DNA of 23,810 nucleotides from Lachnospiraceae bacterium (GTDB lineage Bacteria > Bacillota_A > Clostridia > Lachnospirales > Lachnospiraceae), in assembly GCA_024699595.1 (NCBI GenBank), contig JAILPG010000232.1, positions 1 through 23,810 of the forward strand. Direction: 5' to 3'. Under the pieces are notes generated by a model. That model had not been told where the DNA came from, searched no databases, and saw only the letters and a list, made by a program, of their open reading frames with translations. Below are positions 13,681-22,824 of this stretch, in pieces (positions within the stretch are counted from its first letter, which is position 1; the number at the start of each line of letters is the position of its first letter). The position numbers and the translations under genes are program-made.

Positions 13681-14678
13681 TGAAGGTCAATATCTATTAT
13701 GGCGGAAGGGGAATGATAGATGATCCGTCATTATATGTGATAAATAAGATCGAAGAGGTGCTTCTTGAGCTCAATGTAAAGGTTGAAGTATTCAAGCTTT
13801 ACGAGCTTAAGAACACCATTACGACATTACCCGCCTCAATTAACGATTCGGACGGCATCATTCTGGCTGCGACAGTTGAGTGGTTTGGCATAGGCGGGTA
13901 TATGCATCAGTTTCTTGATGCCTGCTGGCTGTATGGCAACAGAGAGAAGTTCTCGACCACCTACATGTGCCCTGTAGTGACTTCAACGACTTTCGGCGAA
14001 AGAGGTGCGATGTCCGATCTTATCTCAGCCTGGGAGATACTCGGCGGCCTTCCCTGCAACGGGATCGCTGCCTATGTTGATGATCTTAAGATGTTTGAAG
14101 AGGATCAGACATACAATACACTTATAGAAAAGGTTGCGGAGAACATATACCGGACCATTTCTCAGAAGACCCCTTATTTCCCCTCAAGCAACCAGGCAAT
14201 AAAGCAGATAGTAAAGAAGGCTCCGGCCCTACCGCTTACCCCACAGGAGACCGAACAGCTCAGCAAGTATGCGGCTGATGAATCCTATGTGCAGAAGCAG
14301 AAAGAGGATATAGCAGAGCTTACCTCACTGTTTAAGGGGATGATGGAGAGCTCCGAGCAGGATGAGAGCATTAAATATATTCCCGAGCTTGAAGCTCATT
14401 TTAAGCCTCACGGCAACATCAATGCGATATACAGATTTGACATTAAGGAAAAAAAGAAATCTCTGGTCGTAGAGATCGCTGACAGCAAGCTTACCTGCTA
14501 TTACGGGGACAACGATGATTCAGACGTTAAGTGCAAGGTCGATCTAAACGCCATGGATCAGGTGACACAGGGCAGGATAACACTGCAGAAGGCCTTCATG
14601 ACCGGAATGATACAGGCAAAGGGAGATATCAGGATACTAAGGATGTTTGACCAGATCTTTGATCTTGTTGAAGGGTGA
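13680..14678 (+). CDS. flavodoxin-like reductase fused to an SCP2 sterol-carrier domain
   Basis: This 332-residue protein has two parts. Residues 1 to about 162 look like an NAD(P)H-dependent FMN reductase/flavodoxin fold: a beta-strand KVNIYYGGRG, then DGIILAATVEWFGIGGYMHQFLD and VVTSTTFGERGAMSDL. Residues about 235-332 are an SCP2-like domain, with NINAIYRFDI, SLVVEIADSKLTCYYGD and the closing GRITLQKAFMTGMIQAKGD typical of SCP2. The linker (165-230) is helical and polar. The likely role is a soluble flavin enzyme acting on a hydrophobic substrate held by the SCP2 domain; the substrate is unknown. It overlaps the transketolase stop by one base and the HIT gene starts 6 nt after its stop, so it is in the operon. 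Confidence 0.75.
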   Translation: MKVNIYYGGRGMIDDPSLYVINKIEEVLLELNVKVEVFKLYELKNTITTLPASINDSDGIILAATVEWFGIGGYMHQFLDACWLYGNREKFSTTYMCPVVTSTTFGERGAMSDLISAWEILGGLPCNGIAAYVDDLKMFEEDQTYNTLIEKVAENIYRTISQKTPYFPSSNQAIKQIVKKAPALPLTPQETEQLSKYAADESYVQKQKEDIAELTSLFKGMMESSEQDESIKYIPELEAHFKPHGNINAIYRFDIKEKKKSLVVEIADSKLTCYYGDNDDSDVKCKVDLNAMDQVTQGRITLQKAFMTGMIQAKGDIRILRMFDQIFDLVEG

Positions 14679-14683
14679 TTAAT

Positions 14684-15094
14684 ATGAAAAAAGATGATTG
14701 TATTTTCTGTAAGCTTGCAAATGGAGACATTCCCACAAATATGGTCTTTGAGAATGATGAGTTTGCCGTGATAATGGATGCGGCTCCCGCTACGAAGGGA
14801 CACTGCCTGATCCTTCCGAAGGATCATTTTCCGAATATTTACGAGATTGATGAGGAAACAGCAGGAAAGGCTTTCAAGCTTGCAAAAAAAATGGCAGCCT
14901 CCCTTACGGAAAAGTTAGGCTGCGATGGTTTTAACATAGTACAGAATAACGGTGAGACTGCCGGTCAGACGGTATTTCACTTTCATATCCATCTTATCCC
15001 GAGATATAAGGATGATGGCCAGCGTATCGGCTGGAAGCAGGGCTCTCCTTCAAAAGAGGAGCAGGCTGCGATCCTTGATATCATTAAGGAATGA
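14684..15094 (+). CDS. HIT family nucleotide-binding hydrolase
   Basis: The 136-residue protein is a HIT (histidine triad) hydrolase, a small enzyme acting on nucleotide phosphoramidates or dinucleoside polyphosphates. The triad HFHIHLIPR is at residues 99-107, with His99, His101 and His103. An N-terminal CIFCK (Cys6 and Cys9) and a later His suggest a structural zinc site, common in bacterial Hit proteins. The ATG at 14684 follows AGGGTGATTAAT, and a GTG at 14675 would add three residues. It closes the transketolase operon before a bidirectional terminator. Why a HIT hydrolase travels with transketolase is unclear. Confidence 0.93.
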   Translation: MKKDDCIFCKLANGDIPTNMVFENDEFAVIMDAAPATKGHCLILPKDHFPNIYEIDEETAGKAFKLAKKMAASLTEKLGCDGFNIVQNNGETAGQTVFHFHIHLIPRYKDDGQRIGWKQGSPSKEEQAAILDIIKE

Positions 15095-15118
15095 TTACTG
15101 CATTACATAATAGTGATA

Positions 15119-15153
15119 AAAATCGCTCCGTTTCTTTAAAACGGAGCGATTTT
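15119..15153. terminator. bidirectional terminator between convergent genes
   Basis: AAAATCGCTCCGTTT (15119-15133) and AAACGGAGCGATTTT (15139-15153) form a perfect 15-bp stem with a 5-nt loop. A runs on the left and T runs on the right make it work in both directions, ending the HIT operon (plus) and the response regulator gene (minus). Confidence 0.9.
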
Positions 15154-15160
15154 GCAAATA

Positions 15161-15850
15161 TTATATCTTAAATCTGTATCCTACGCCCCATATGGTTTCA
15201 ATATATTGAGGGTTTGAGGTATCAAACTCGATCTTTTCGCGTATCTTTTTAATATGAACGGTGACGGTAGCTATGTCTCCGATCGAATCCATATCCCAGA
15301 TCTTTCGAAACAGCTCTTCTTTGGAAAATACATGATTCGGATTCTGTGCCAGAAAAGTTAACAGATCGAATTCCTTGGTCGTAAACACTTTTTCCTCGCC
15401 GTCTATATATACTCTTCTTGCTGTCTTGTCTATCTTAAGGCCTCGGATCTCTATGATCTCATTGGCATTGGGATTGCTGCCCACAAGTCTTTCATATCTT
15501 GCCAGATGAGCCTTAACCCTTGCCACGAGCTCACTGGGACTGAAGGGCTTTGTCATATAGTCATCTGCGCCAAGCCCAAGACCCCTGATCTTATCTATGT
15601 CATCCTTCTTTGCGGATACCATGATGACAGGGATATCCTTCTTCTTTCTGATCTCCTTGCATATGTCAAATCCGTCGACGGAGGGTAACATCAGGTCAAG
15701 GATCACCAGATTGAAATCCCCGTTTAATGCCTTATCAAGTCCTTTTTTTCCGTCTCCTTCAATGGTAACTTCAAAATCCGAAAGCTCAAGGTAATCCTTT
15801 TCTAGCTCTGCGATAGCCTGCTCATCCTCAATTATCAGTATTTTGCTCAT
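15161..15850 (-). CDS. OmpR/PhoB-family response regulator
   Basis: This 229-residue cytosolic transcription regulator has a receiver domain (1-115) and a winged-helix DNA-binding domain (about 132-229). The receiver has acidic residues near 8-9 (EDE), the phosphoacceptor Asp52 in LVILDLMLP, Ser79 in VMVSAK and Lys101 in TKPF. The C-terminal domain has the typical TTKEFDLLTFLAQNP and closing IETIWGVGYRF. It is cotranscribed with the histidine kinase upstream, whose frame overlaps it by 23 nt. The target genes are not shown by the sequence. Order kinase-then-regulator is less common than the reverse in OmpR systems. Confidence 0.95.
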   Translation of the reverse strand: MSKILIIEDEQAIAELEKDYLELSDFEVTIEGDGKKGLDKALNGDFNLVILDLMLPSVDGFDICKEIRKKKDIPVIMVSAKKDDIDKIRGLGLGADDYMTKPFSPSELVARVKAHLARYERLVGSNPNANEIIEIRGLKIDKTARRVYIDGEEKVFTTKEFDLLTFLAQNPNHVFSKEELFRKIWDMDSIGDIATVTVHIKKIREKIEFDTSNPQYIETIWGVGYRFKI

Positions 15851-16910
15851 CTATTTTTGCCTCCTCATATTTCCTCAGAACAAAATGAATGGTAGTACCT
15901 ACGCCTTCTTTTCCCGTGGCCCAGATATATCCGCCATGATCCTCTATTATCTTTTTTACTATTGAAAGACCGATACCGCTGCCTCCATGGAGAGAATTCC
16001 TGGAAGTATCCGTTCTGTAGAATCTGTCAAAAATGTTGGGTAGATCCTTTTGCGCTATTCCCTTGCCGTCATCCTCGATCTCTATCTGGACGGAATCATT
16101 GTTGTCTAAGATCCGTATGCTTATGTTTCCCTCGGGTTTTTCCATGTATTTGATCGAGTTTCCGATGATGTTGTTTATCACTCTTCTAAGCTGTTCGGGA
16201 TCTGCGATGATCCTTGTATCTCTGTCAACCCTGTTATCATAATTCAGTTTTATGTTCTTTGACTCAAGATCGAGACCTATCTCCTCCACACAGTCATTAA
16301 AGAAATCCGCGATATTGATCCTGTGAAAATTGTACGGAACGCGGTTGGTATCTATCCTTGAATACAGCGTCAGCTCATTTATCAGAGAATCCATCTCATT
16401 AGCCTTGTTGTAAATGGTCTTGATATAACGCTCCATTTTTTGGGGGGTGTCGGCAACCCCGTCCATTATCCCCTCAACATAGCCCTTGATGGAAGTTATC
16501 GGAGTCTTTAAGTCATGCGAGATGTTGCTTATTAGCTCCCTGTTGTCATTATCATAGGTTATCTTTTCTTCGACAGAAGATTTTAGACGCTCTCTCATGT
16601 CATCAAAGTTGTTGAGCAATGAGCTTATCTCGTCATCGCCGTCTGAGTGGATGGAGTATTCCAGGTTTCCCTTTGCTATCTCATCCATTGCGGTATAGAG
16701 CTTCTGTATGGGTCCTATAACATATCTGTAAAAGCTTCTTACAAAAAATCCGGTAGTTACCACCATGATAAGGGCGGTCAGCACAACCATATAAAACATT
16801 TTGAACTTAATGTCAAAATGGTCTATCATCAGTATTGATACGGCCATAAGGGCAATGGGGCAGAGCCCGACAAAACAGGCCATATATATAAGCTTTTTCT
16901 TAAGCTTCAC
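15828..16910 (-). CDS. membrane sensor histidine kinase with almost no external loop
   Basis: The 360-residue kinase starts with GTG at 16910 after GGGAGGATCAGTTC. Two membrane segments at about 7-29 and 38-58 are separated by only about 8-9 residues, so the sensed signal is probably in or at the membrane or delivered by another protein. A HAMP region follows (about 59-115). The H-box NISHDLKTPITS contains His132. Then come the N-box NNIIGNSIKYM, DDGKGI (G1), FDRFYR (F) and GGSGIGLSIV (G2). It partners with the OmpR-type regulator overlapping its end by 23 nt. It is divergent from murG across a 275-nt gap. Confidence 0.94.
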   Translation of the reverse strand: MKLKKKLIYMACFVGLCPIALMAVSILMIDHFDIKFKMFYMVVLTALIMVVTTGFFVRSFYRYVIGPIQKLYTAMDEIAKGNLEYSIHSDGDDEISSLLNNFDDMRERLKSSVEEKITYDNDNRELISNISHDLKTPITSIKGYVEGIMDGVADTPQKMERYIKTIYNKANEMDSLINELTLYSRIDTNRVPYNFHRINIADFFNDCVEEIGLDLESKNIKLNYDNRVDRDTRIIADPEQLRRVINNIIGNSIKYMEKPEGNISIRILDNNDSVQIEIEDDGKGIAQKDLPNIFDRFYRTDTSRNSLHGGSGIGLSIVKKIIEDHGGYIWATGKEGVGTTIHFVLRKYEEAKIDEQNTDN

Positions 16911-17185
16911 GAACTGATCCTCCCGACATATCGCAATCGGCGCAAGATGAACAAAATAAATACGTTCACTATAATAAAGCCCGGTTACGGTAATGATACC
17001 TGCAACACAGTAATCATGATATCAGATATGCATTGCTCTGATTATAAAAAATGTATTAAAACATTATGTACAAAAAGCGCTAAAAATGCGACAATTATGA
17101 TGTTGTTCCGGCGGGAAGTCTAAGCGGCTTCATGCCTGCATAAAAGCCTGCGCAGACATTATAATCTCAGAAAAAGGATATGCTT
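16911..17185. other. 275-nt divergent intergenic region between the kinase and murG
   Basis: The region is AT-rich and must contain promoters for both directions, but I cannot fix them with confidence. TATAAT occurs on the minus strand at 17046-17041 and on the plus strand at 17160-17165, each without a good -35 box; the latter would be too close to the ribosome binding site. AATGT (17050-17054) and ACATT (17061-17065) make a weak dyad. I see no gene or RNA. Confidence 0.5.
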
Positions 17186-18256
17186 ATGAAGACTATCGTA
17201 CTTACAGGCGGCGGTACCGCGGGTCATGTGACACCGAACATCGCACTGCTTCCTTCATTACAGAAAAACGGATTTAATATTGAATATATAGGATCAAAGA
17301 ACGGTATAGAAGAGTCTCTCATAAAGGACTATGACATACCTTATTACGGCATCTCTTCCGGAAAGCTTCGCAGATATTTTTCCCTTAAGAACTTCACGGA
17401 TCCCTTCAGGGTGATAAAGGGATTTTTTGAAGCGGACAGGCTGATAAAGAAGATAAAGCCCGATATAGTCTTTTCAAAGGGCGGATATGTGGCTGTTCCC
17501 GTTGTCAGGGCGGCAAAGCGAAACAGGATCCCAGTCATCATCCATGAATCCGATATGACCCCCGGGCTTGCAAACAAACTCTGTTTTTCCGCAGCAAAAA
17601 AGATATGCTGCAATTTCCCTGAGACAATGCTGCATCTTCCGAAAAAGAAGGCAGTATTATCCGGACTTCCGATAAGAGAGGAATTAAAGGTCGGAAACAG
17701 AAAACGGGCTTTGGAGTTTACGGGATTAAAAGGAAACAAACCTGTCATCTTGGTCATCGGAGGAAGCCTCGGGGCATTAACCGTAAACCTTGCCATCAGG
17801 TCGATCCTTGATAAGCTTTTGAATGATTTTGACATCATACATTTATGCGGTAAGGGCAAGATCGATGAATCTCTTACGAATAAGCAGGGCTACCGCCAGT
17901 ATGAATATATAAAGGATGAATTAAAGGACTTATTTGCCCTTTCTGACATAGTCGTCTCAAGGGCCGGTGCCAATGCGATATGTGAGCTGCTTGCCCTTAA
18001 AAAGCCTAATCTTTTAATACCTCTTCCTGAAGGCTCATCAAGGGGAGACCAGCTCTTAAACGCAGAATCCTTTGAAAAACAGAGCTATTCTCTGGTGCTT
18101 AGGGAAGATGATCTTACCGGAGGATTACTCTATGAAAAGATCATGGAATTATATACCAACAAAGACCGGTTTATAGATAACATGGACAGAAGTTCGCAGA
18201 ATAACGCGATAGCAACGATCATGGGACTTATAAACGAAAACGTGAGATCAGAATAG
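17186..18256 (+). CDS. murG: UDP-N-acetylglucosamine--lipid II synthesis transferase MurG
   Basis: The enzyme adds GlcNAc from UDP-GlcNAc to lipid I, making lipid II on the inner face of the membrane for peptidoglycan. The product has 356 residues. The N-terminal glycine loop GGGTAGHV is at residues 8-15. HESDMTPGLANK (about 120-131) and the UDP-binding SRAGANAICELLALKKP (about 260-276) are typical of Firmicute MurG. The ATG at 17186 has AAAAAGGA 7 nt before it; an in-frame ATG at 17180 is too near. It lies outside any division and cell wall cluster, upstream of an exporter and a sensor system, with a 4-nt gap to the next gene. Confidence 0.92.
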   Translation: MKTIVLTGGGTAGHVTPNIALLPSLQKNGFNIEYIGSKNGIEESLIKDYDIPYYGISSGKLRRYFSLKNFTDPFRVIKGFFEADRLIKKIKPDIVFSKGGYVAVPVVRAAKRNRIPVIIHESDMTPGLANKLCFSAAKKICCNFPETMLHLPKKKAVLSGLPIREELKVGNRKRALEFTGLKGNKPVILVIGGSLGALTVNLAIRSILDKLLNDFDIIHLCGKGKIDESLTNKQGYRQYEYIKDELKDLFALSDIVVSRAGANAICELLALKKPNLLIPLPEGSSRGDQLLNAESFEKQSYSLVLREDDLTGGLLYEKIMELYTNKDRFIDNMDRSSQNNAIATIMGLINENVRSE

Positions 18257-18260
18257 GCAT

Positions 18261-19994
18261 ATGGATATCCTGAAAAAATTCATTCCTTATTACAGGCCGT
18301 ATAAAAATGTTTTCTTTATCGACCTGTTCTGCGCGGTCGTAATTAGCGCTGTAGATATTGCATATCCTCAGTTTTTAAGAGCCCTGACAAGGGTTTTATA
18401 TACAAAAGACAAAGAGACCATACTGCATGCACTTCCTTATATAGCGGTACTGCTTCTTGTCGCCTATATAATACAAACTCTGTGCAAGTACTATGTGACC
18501 TGTCAGGGACACATGATGGGAGCATGGATGGAGAGAGATATGAGAAGGGAGCTTTTTGAGCATTACGAAAGGCTTTCTTTTTCGTATTATGATAAGAGCA
18601 ATACCGGACAGCTGATGAGCAAGCTTATTTCCGACCTGTTCGATATCTCTGAGCTTGCACATCACGGACCGGAAAATCTTTTTATCTCGCTTATCAAGCT
18701 TGTCGGTTCTTTTATTTTCCTGTTTATCATTCAGAAAGACCTTGCGCTTATCCTCCTTGCTGTGATCTTTGTCATGATCATAGTCGCAAATCTGCAGAGA
18801 AAGCGGCAGAGAGAGACCTTTGCCGACAACAGGGTAAAGATCGGAAACATCAACGCGTCCTTAAATGATTCGCTTTCGGGGATAAGGGTGGTTCAGGCTT
18901 TTACCAACGAAAAGGTGGAGGAGGAAAAATTTTCCCGCGGAAACGAAGCTTTCCTTGATTCCAAGCACGACAATTATGTTGCAATGGCACTGTTTCACTC
19001 GGGGAACAGCTTTTTTACCGGCATGATCTATTCGGTAACGCTGGTCGCGGGCGGGTATTTTATCGCAACCGGCAGGATGAATGTTTCAGATCTTGCGATG
19101 TATGCCCTTTACATAGGAGTCTTTGTAAGCCCTATCCAGATACTCGTGGAGCTGACGGAGATGCTCCAGAAGGGAATGTCGGGATTTCGCAGGTTTCAGG
19201 AGGTAATAAACATAAAATCCGAGATAACGGACAGGGAAGGTGCTAAGGACATTAAGGATCCGTGGGGGGATATAGAGTTTGAAAACGTCAGCTTTTCATA
19301 TGAAGAAAGTGATGTGGTGCTTGATAAGATCTCATTTAAAGTGATATCCGGAAGCTCTGTGGCTTTAGTCGGACCTTCAGGAGGCGGAAAGACCACGATA
19401 TGCTCTCTGATACCCAGGTTTTATGATATCACCGACGGAAGGATAACGATCGGAGGCCAGGACATAAGGGATATAAAGCTTAAAAGCTTACGGCAGGCGA
19501 TCGGAATAGTACAGCAGGATGTCTATCTGTTTGACGGTACGGTAAAGGAAAACATAGCTTACGGAAAACCGGATGCCAGTGATGAGGATATAATCGATGC
19601 GGCAAAGAAGGCCAACATTCATGATTTTGTAATGAGTCTTCCCGATAAGTACGATACTTTTGTGGGGGAGAGAGGAACAAGACTTTCCGGAGGACAGAAA
19701 CAGAGGATATCTATAGCAAGGATATTCCTAAAGAATCCGCCGATACTGATACTTGACGAGGCTACGAGTGCTCTGGATAACGAGAGTGAGGAATATATCC
19801 AGAAGAGTCTTGAAGATCTGTCAAAAAACCGTACAACGATAACGATAGCACATCGTCTTTCAACTATCAGAAACGCTGATAAGATCTTTGTCATAGAGGA
19901 CTCAGGCATTACTGAAAGCGGTACTCACAGGGAGCTTATGGAGCTTGACGGCACTTATGCGAAGTATTATTACCTGTCAACGGGAGTAAACTAA
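18261..19994 (+). CDS. ABC exporter, fused permease and ATPase
   Basis: The 577-residue half-transporter has an N-terminal transmembrane domain (1 to about 310, helices near 17-37, 58-80, 140-180 and 245-290) and a C-terminal ATPase. ATPase motifs are complete: Walker A GPSGGGKT (371-378), Q-loop VQQD, signature LSGGQKQR (475-482), Walker B ILILDE (495-500), the SALD loop and switch His531. It belongs to the lipid/multidrug-type ABC exporter family and works as a homodimer. The substrate is unknown. It starts 4 nt after murG, which could mean an envelope-related substrate, and stops 6 nt before the binding-protein gene. Confidence 0.93.
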   Translation: MDILKKFIPYYRPYKNVFFIDLFCAVVISAVDIAYPQFLRALTRVLYTKDKETILHALPYIAVLLLVAYIIQTLCKYYVTCQGHMMGAWMERDMRRELFEHYERLSFSYYDKSNTGQLMSKLISDLFDISELAHHGPENLFISLIKLVGSFIFLFIIQKDLALILLAVIFVMIIVANLQRKRQRETFADNRVKIGNINASLNDSLSGIRVVQAFTNEKVEEEKFSRGNEAFLDSKHDNYVAMALFHSGNSFFTGMIYSVTLVAGGYFIATGRMNVSDLAMYALYIGVFVSPIQILVELTEMLQKGMSGFRRFQEVINIKSEITDREGAKDIKDPWGDIEFENVSFSYEESDVVLDKISFKVISGSSVALVGPSGGGKTTICSLIPRFYDITDGRITIGGQDIRDIKLKSLRQAIGIVQQDVYLFDGTVKENIAYGKPDASDEDIIDAAKKANIHDFVMSLPDKYDTFVGERGTRLSGGQKQRISIARIFLKNPPILILDEATSALDNESEEYIQKSLEDLSKNRTTITIAHRLSTIRNADKIFVIEDSGITESGTHRELMELDGTYAKYYYLSTGVN

Positions 19995-20000
19995 ACAGGG

Positions 20001-21083
20001 ATGAAGGCATTCTCAGATATTGATCCAAAAAACAAAAACAGAATAAAAAGGGCAGGTGTCTTAAGGAGAATGATGCCTGTCATGCTATCGTTGATATTGC
20101 TTATCCTGAGTGCCTGCGCTTCGGCGGATCCCGAAGCCGATACACCTGATGAGAAAAAACGTCTGATCATATATACTTCCCACAAGGAAGAAATCTACAG
20201 GCCGATCATCAGGGAATTTGAGGAGCGAAGCGGAATCTGGGTTGACGTGGTCACGGGCGGTACCAACGAGCTGCTTGCAAGGATCGCCTCGGAAAACGGC
20301 GAAAACAGCGCAGATATCATGTTCGGAGGAGGCGTGGACAGCCTGAAGGCCTATGAGGAGTATTTTGAACCTTATGTGACGGCACAGGCAGAGAAGCTTG
20401 ATCCGGCCTATGCATCGGAAAACAACGCATACACAGTTTTTTCCAAACTTCCGATCGTGTTTGTATATAACACGAGACGTGTGATGCCATCAGAAGCGCC
20501 AAGGACCTGGAATCAGATGCTGCATTATTCCTGGAAGGGCGAGATCGCCTTTGCCGATCCGACAAAGAGCGGAAGCTCCTATACAGCACTGTCGATCCTT
20601 ATACAGGAGACTTCGGGATACGGAGATGATACCGGTGACATTATCAGGCAGTTTACCGAAAACCTGCAGAATGATTTTTCCAAAAGCTCCTCCACTATCG
20701 TTGAGGATGTGGCGATGGGAAACAAGATGACAGGAATCGTCCTTGAGGAGAATGCCCTTAAGAAAAAGGCCGAAGGAGCTGACATAGATATGATATATCC
20801 GGTAAACGGCACCTGCGCGGTTCCCGATGGCTGTACGATCATTAAGAATGCAAAGAACAGGGAAAATGCCGAAAAATTCATGGAGTTCATCGTAAGTGAT
20901 GATGTACAGCATCTGTTGGAAGACAAGCTTTACAGAAGGAGCGTAAGGCAGGATCTGGACTCATCCGAGATACCGGATGAGGTACCCTATGATATAAAAG
21001 CATCAAATGAACACAGGGAAGAGATACTTAAGCTTTGGGACGAATATGCCAAAGAAGAAGTGAAAGAGACAGAGGAGCCTTAA
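20001..21083 (+). CDS. AfuA/HptA-like extracellular binding lipoprotein
   Basis: This 360-residue lipoprotein of the type 1 extracellular solute-binding family resembles FbpA/AfuA and the Staphylococcus sensor HptA. The hydrophobic signal LSLILLILSAC gives a lipobox ending in Cys38 (SAC). The mature part opens with LIIYTSHKEEIYRPIIREFEERSG and then GGTNELLARIASE, the family pattern for binding a compact anion such as ferric ion or phosphate sugars. No ABC permease genes follow; a sensor kinase does. That points to a sensor subunit rather than a transporter part. The start is uncertain: the ATG at 20001 gives a long basic N-terminus, while ATGs at 20070 and 20073 sit just behind AAGGAG but leave too few positive residues. 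Confidence 0.85.
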   Translation: MKAFSDIDPKNKNRIKRAGVLRRMMPVMLSLILLILSACASADPEADTPDEKKRLIIYTSHKEEIYRPIIREFEERSGIWVDVVTGGTNELLARIASENGENSADIMFGGGVDSLKAYEEYFEPYVTAQAEKLDPAYASENNAYTVFSKLPIVFVYNTRRVMPSEAPRTWNQMLHYSWKGEIAFADPTKSGSSYTALSILIQETSGYGDDTGDIIRQFTENLQNDFSKSSSTIVEDVAMGNKMTGIVLEENALKKKAEGADIDMIYPVNGTCAVPDGCTIIKNAKNRENAEKFMEFIVSDDVQHLLEDKLYRRSVRQDLDSSEIPDEVPYDIKASNEHREEILKLWDEYAKEEVKETEEP

Positions 21084-21090
21084 AGGGAAA

Positions 21091-22824
21091 ATGAAAAGAT
21101 CTTTTCAGACCGAGCTGTTCATACGCTTTTTCTCCATAGCGCTCATAACTCTTATCGTATCGGGCATTGTGCTTATAAATGCCGTGCAGCAAAAGCTGGA
21201 ATATGATTATGAAAAGAAAAGCAATCAGGAGCTTTCGGAGGCCGCAGCGGCGCTTAACGGATTTTTAAGTGAAGTTGAGGCAGTGATAGTTTCGGTGCTT
21301 GATGATGGGAGAGTCCGAAACAGTATCAACGAAACCGACAGCTGGATAATCAAAAAGGCATACAACCAGCTGTACATGCTTACTGAAAGCGTAAGAGAAA
21401 AAGCCGTATTCTACATATATGATGAAAAGGGAAACTGTATCCTTACAACAGCCGAATCGGATCCGATGGAACCGGTGCCGGTTTATTTCGGTATACTTAA
21501 GACCGCAAGGACTCACCCTGATGAGGTGAGCGTAAAAAACGGAGTATATGAGTTAAATAATGATGATACTGTGATCTGTATGGCTCGTGCGATCACAAAG
21601 GATGATTCATGTATCGGGTATGCAGCCTGCAGCATTAAGAGTGAGGATATAAAGGAAATACTGGATTCTGTGGGTGCGCAGAAAAACGAGATGGTTATCC
21701 TTGATGATTTTTTTGAGGAGCTCTATTCCACCGATGCGGCAAAAGAGTCGGAGCTTGCAAAAAGGATCCATGAGGAAATGTTTTACAAAACACAGGGCAG
21801 TAAAGAGGATGCAGGCTTTTTTATATATGATATGGAAGGAAGAGGTCTTCATCTGGTGATAGGAAAGGAAGACGTTCTCTCTGACAGCCTAAGAAGAACA
21901 ATGATCCTTGTCATCCTTGTAAGTGCCGCTGCCGTACTCATCCTAAGCTTCCTGGTATCCCAAATCTTCAGCAGACGTCTGATGGCACCCTTAAGAGAGA
22001 TGACGGATGCGATGTCAAAGGTCAGGGAGGGTGATCTCTCCATCAGGATGGACAGCAAAAGACCCGATGAATTCGGACAGCTTTCAAGGGACTTTGATGA
22101 TATGACGAAGGCCCTTAAGCTTTACGTGGAACTGAGATCCAGACAGCAGAAAGAGCTGTCGGACAGCAATATAGCCATGATGCAGGCACAGCTGAATCCC
22201 CATTTTCTGTACAACACACTTGATTCGATCAAATGGATAGCAAAGGCCAATCATATCCCGGAGCTTGCGACGCTTTCTTCTTCTCTTGCAAAGATCTTAA
22301 GGGCCAGCATCAGTGCTGATGTTTTCGTACCCCTGTCATCAGAACTGAAGCTTGTGGAGAACTACGTTGATATACAGAAGATCCGCTTTTCGGACAGTTT
22401 TTCCTTTGATGTGGAGCTTCCGATGGAGCTTGAGGACTGTATCGTACCAAAGCTCATACTGCAGCCTATAGTGGAGAATGCGATAGTACACGGACTTAAG
22501 GACAGGACTGACGGATACATATTCTTAAATGTTTACGAAAAAGACAAGAGACTTATAATAGATGTTGAGGATAACGGCTGCGGCATGGATGAAGAGATGC
22601 TTGCAACCTTAAATGAAAGAGACAGGGAAAAGCTTAAGGGACACATTGGTTTTTACAATGTGGATACGATCATAAGGCTGCATTACGGGTTAAATTACGG
22701 ACTGCATGCACTGAATCTGAAGGACGGAGGCGTCCGTATCACACTGGAGCTTCCCATACGTTATGAGAAGGGGCAGATCACTGTAAAAGAAGAGGAAGCA
22801 GAAGATGGAACAGAGAATGCTTAA
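21091..22824 (+). CDS. YesM/LytS-type sensor histidine kinase
   Basis: The 577-residue kinase has membrane helices at about 10-31 and 270-292, with a sensor domain of about 235 residues outside the membrane between them. HAMP follows at about 293-347, then the His_kinase segment MQAQLNPHFLYNTLDSIKW with phosphoacceptor His371. The HATPase has the N-box ENAIVHG (462-468) and a G1-box DNGCGMD (494-500). Such kinases pair with AraC-type regulators in carbohydrate control in Firmicutes. Starts 7 nt after the binding lipoprotein gene and overlaps the regulator by 20 nt. The ligand probably reaches it through the lipoprotein; this is inferred from gene order. Confidence 0.94.
   Translation: MKRSFQTELFIRFFSIALITLIVSGIVLINAVQQKLEYDYEKKSNQELSEAAAALNGFLSEVEAVIVSVLDDGRVRNSINETDSWIIKKAYNQLYMLTESVREKAVFYIYDEKGNCILTTAESDPMEPVPVYFGILKTARTHPDEVSVKNGVYELNNDDTVICMARAITKDDSCIGYAACSIKSEDIKEILDSVGAQKNEMVILDDFFEELYSTDAAKESELAKRIHEEMFYKTQGSKEDAGFFIYDMEGRGLHLVIGKEDVLSDSLRRTMILVILVSAAAVLILSFLVSQIFSRRLMAPLREMTDAMSKVREGDLSIRMDSKRPDEFGQLSRDFDDMTKALKLYVELRSRQQKELSDSNIAMMQAQLNPHFLYNTLDSIKWIAKANHIPELATLSSSLAKILRASISADVFVPLSSELKLVENYVDIQKIRFSDSFSFDVELPMELEDCIVPKLILQPIVENAIVHGLKDRTDGYIFLNVYEKDKRLIIDVEDNGCGMDEEMLATLNERDREKLKGHIGFYNVDTIIRLHYGLNYGLHALNLKDGGVRITLELPIRYEKGQITVKEEEAEDGTENA

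Noticed and set aside
17160..17165. TATAAT as murG promoter -10
   Set aside because: Transcription would start on the ribosome binding site, and no -35 box lies at a proper distance.
17344..17859. 171-codon minus-strand frame
   Set aside because: Antisense to murG, without a start signal.
18261..22824. ABC exporter and sensor kinase both being 577 residues long
   Set aside because: The sequences and domains are unrelated; equal length is coincidence.
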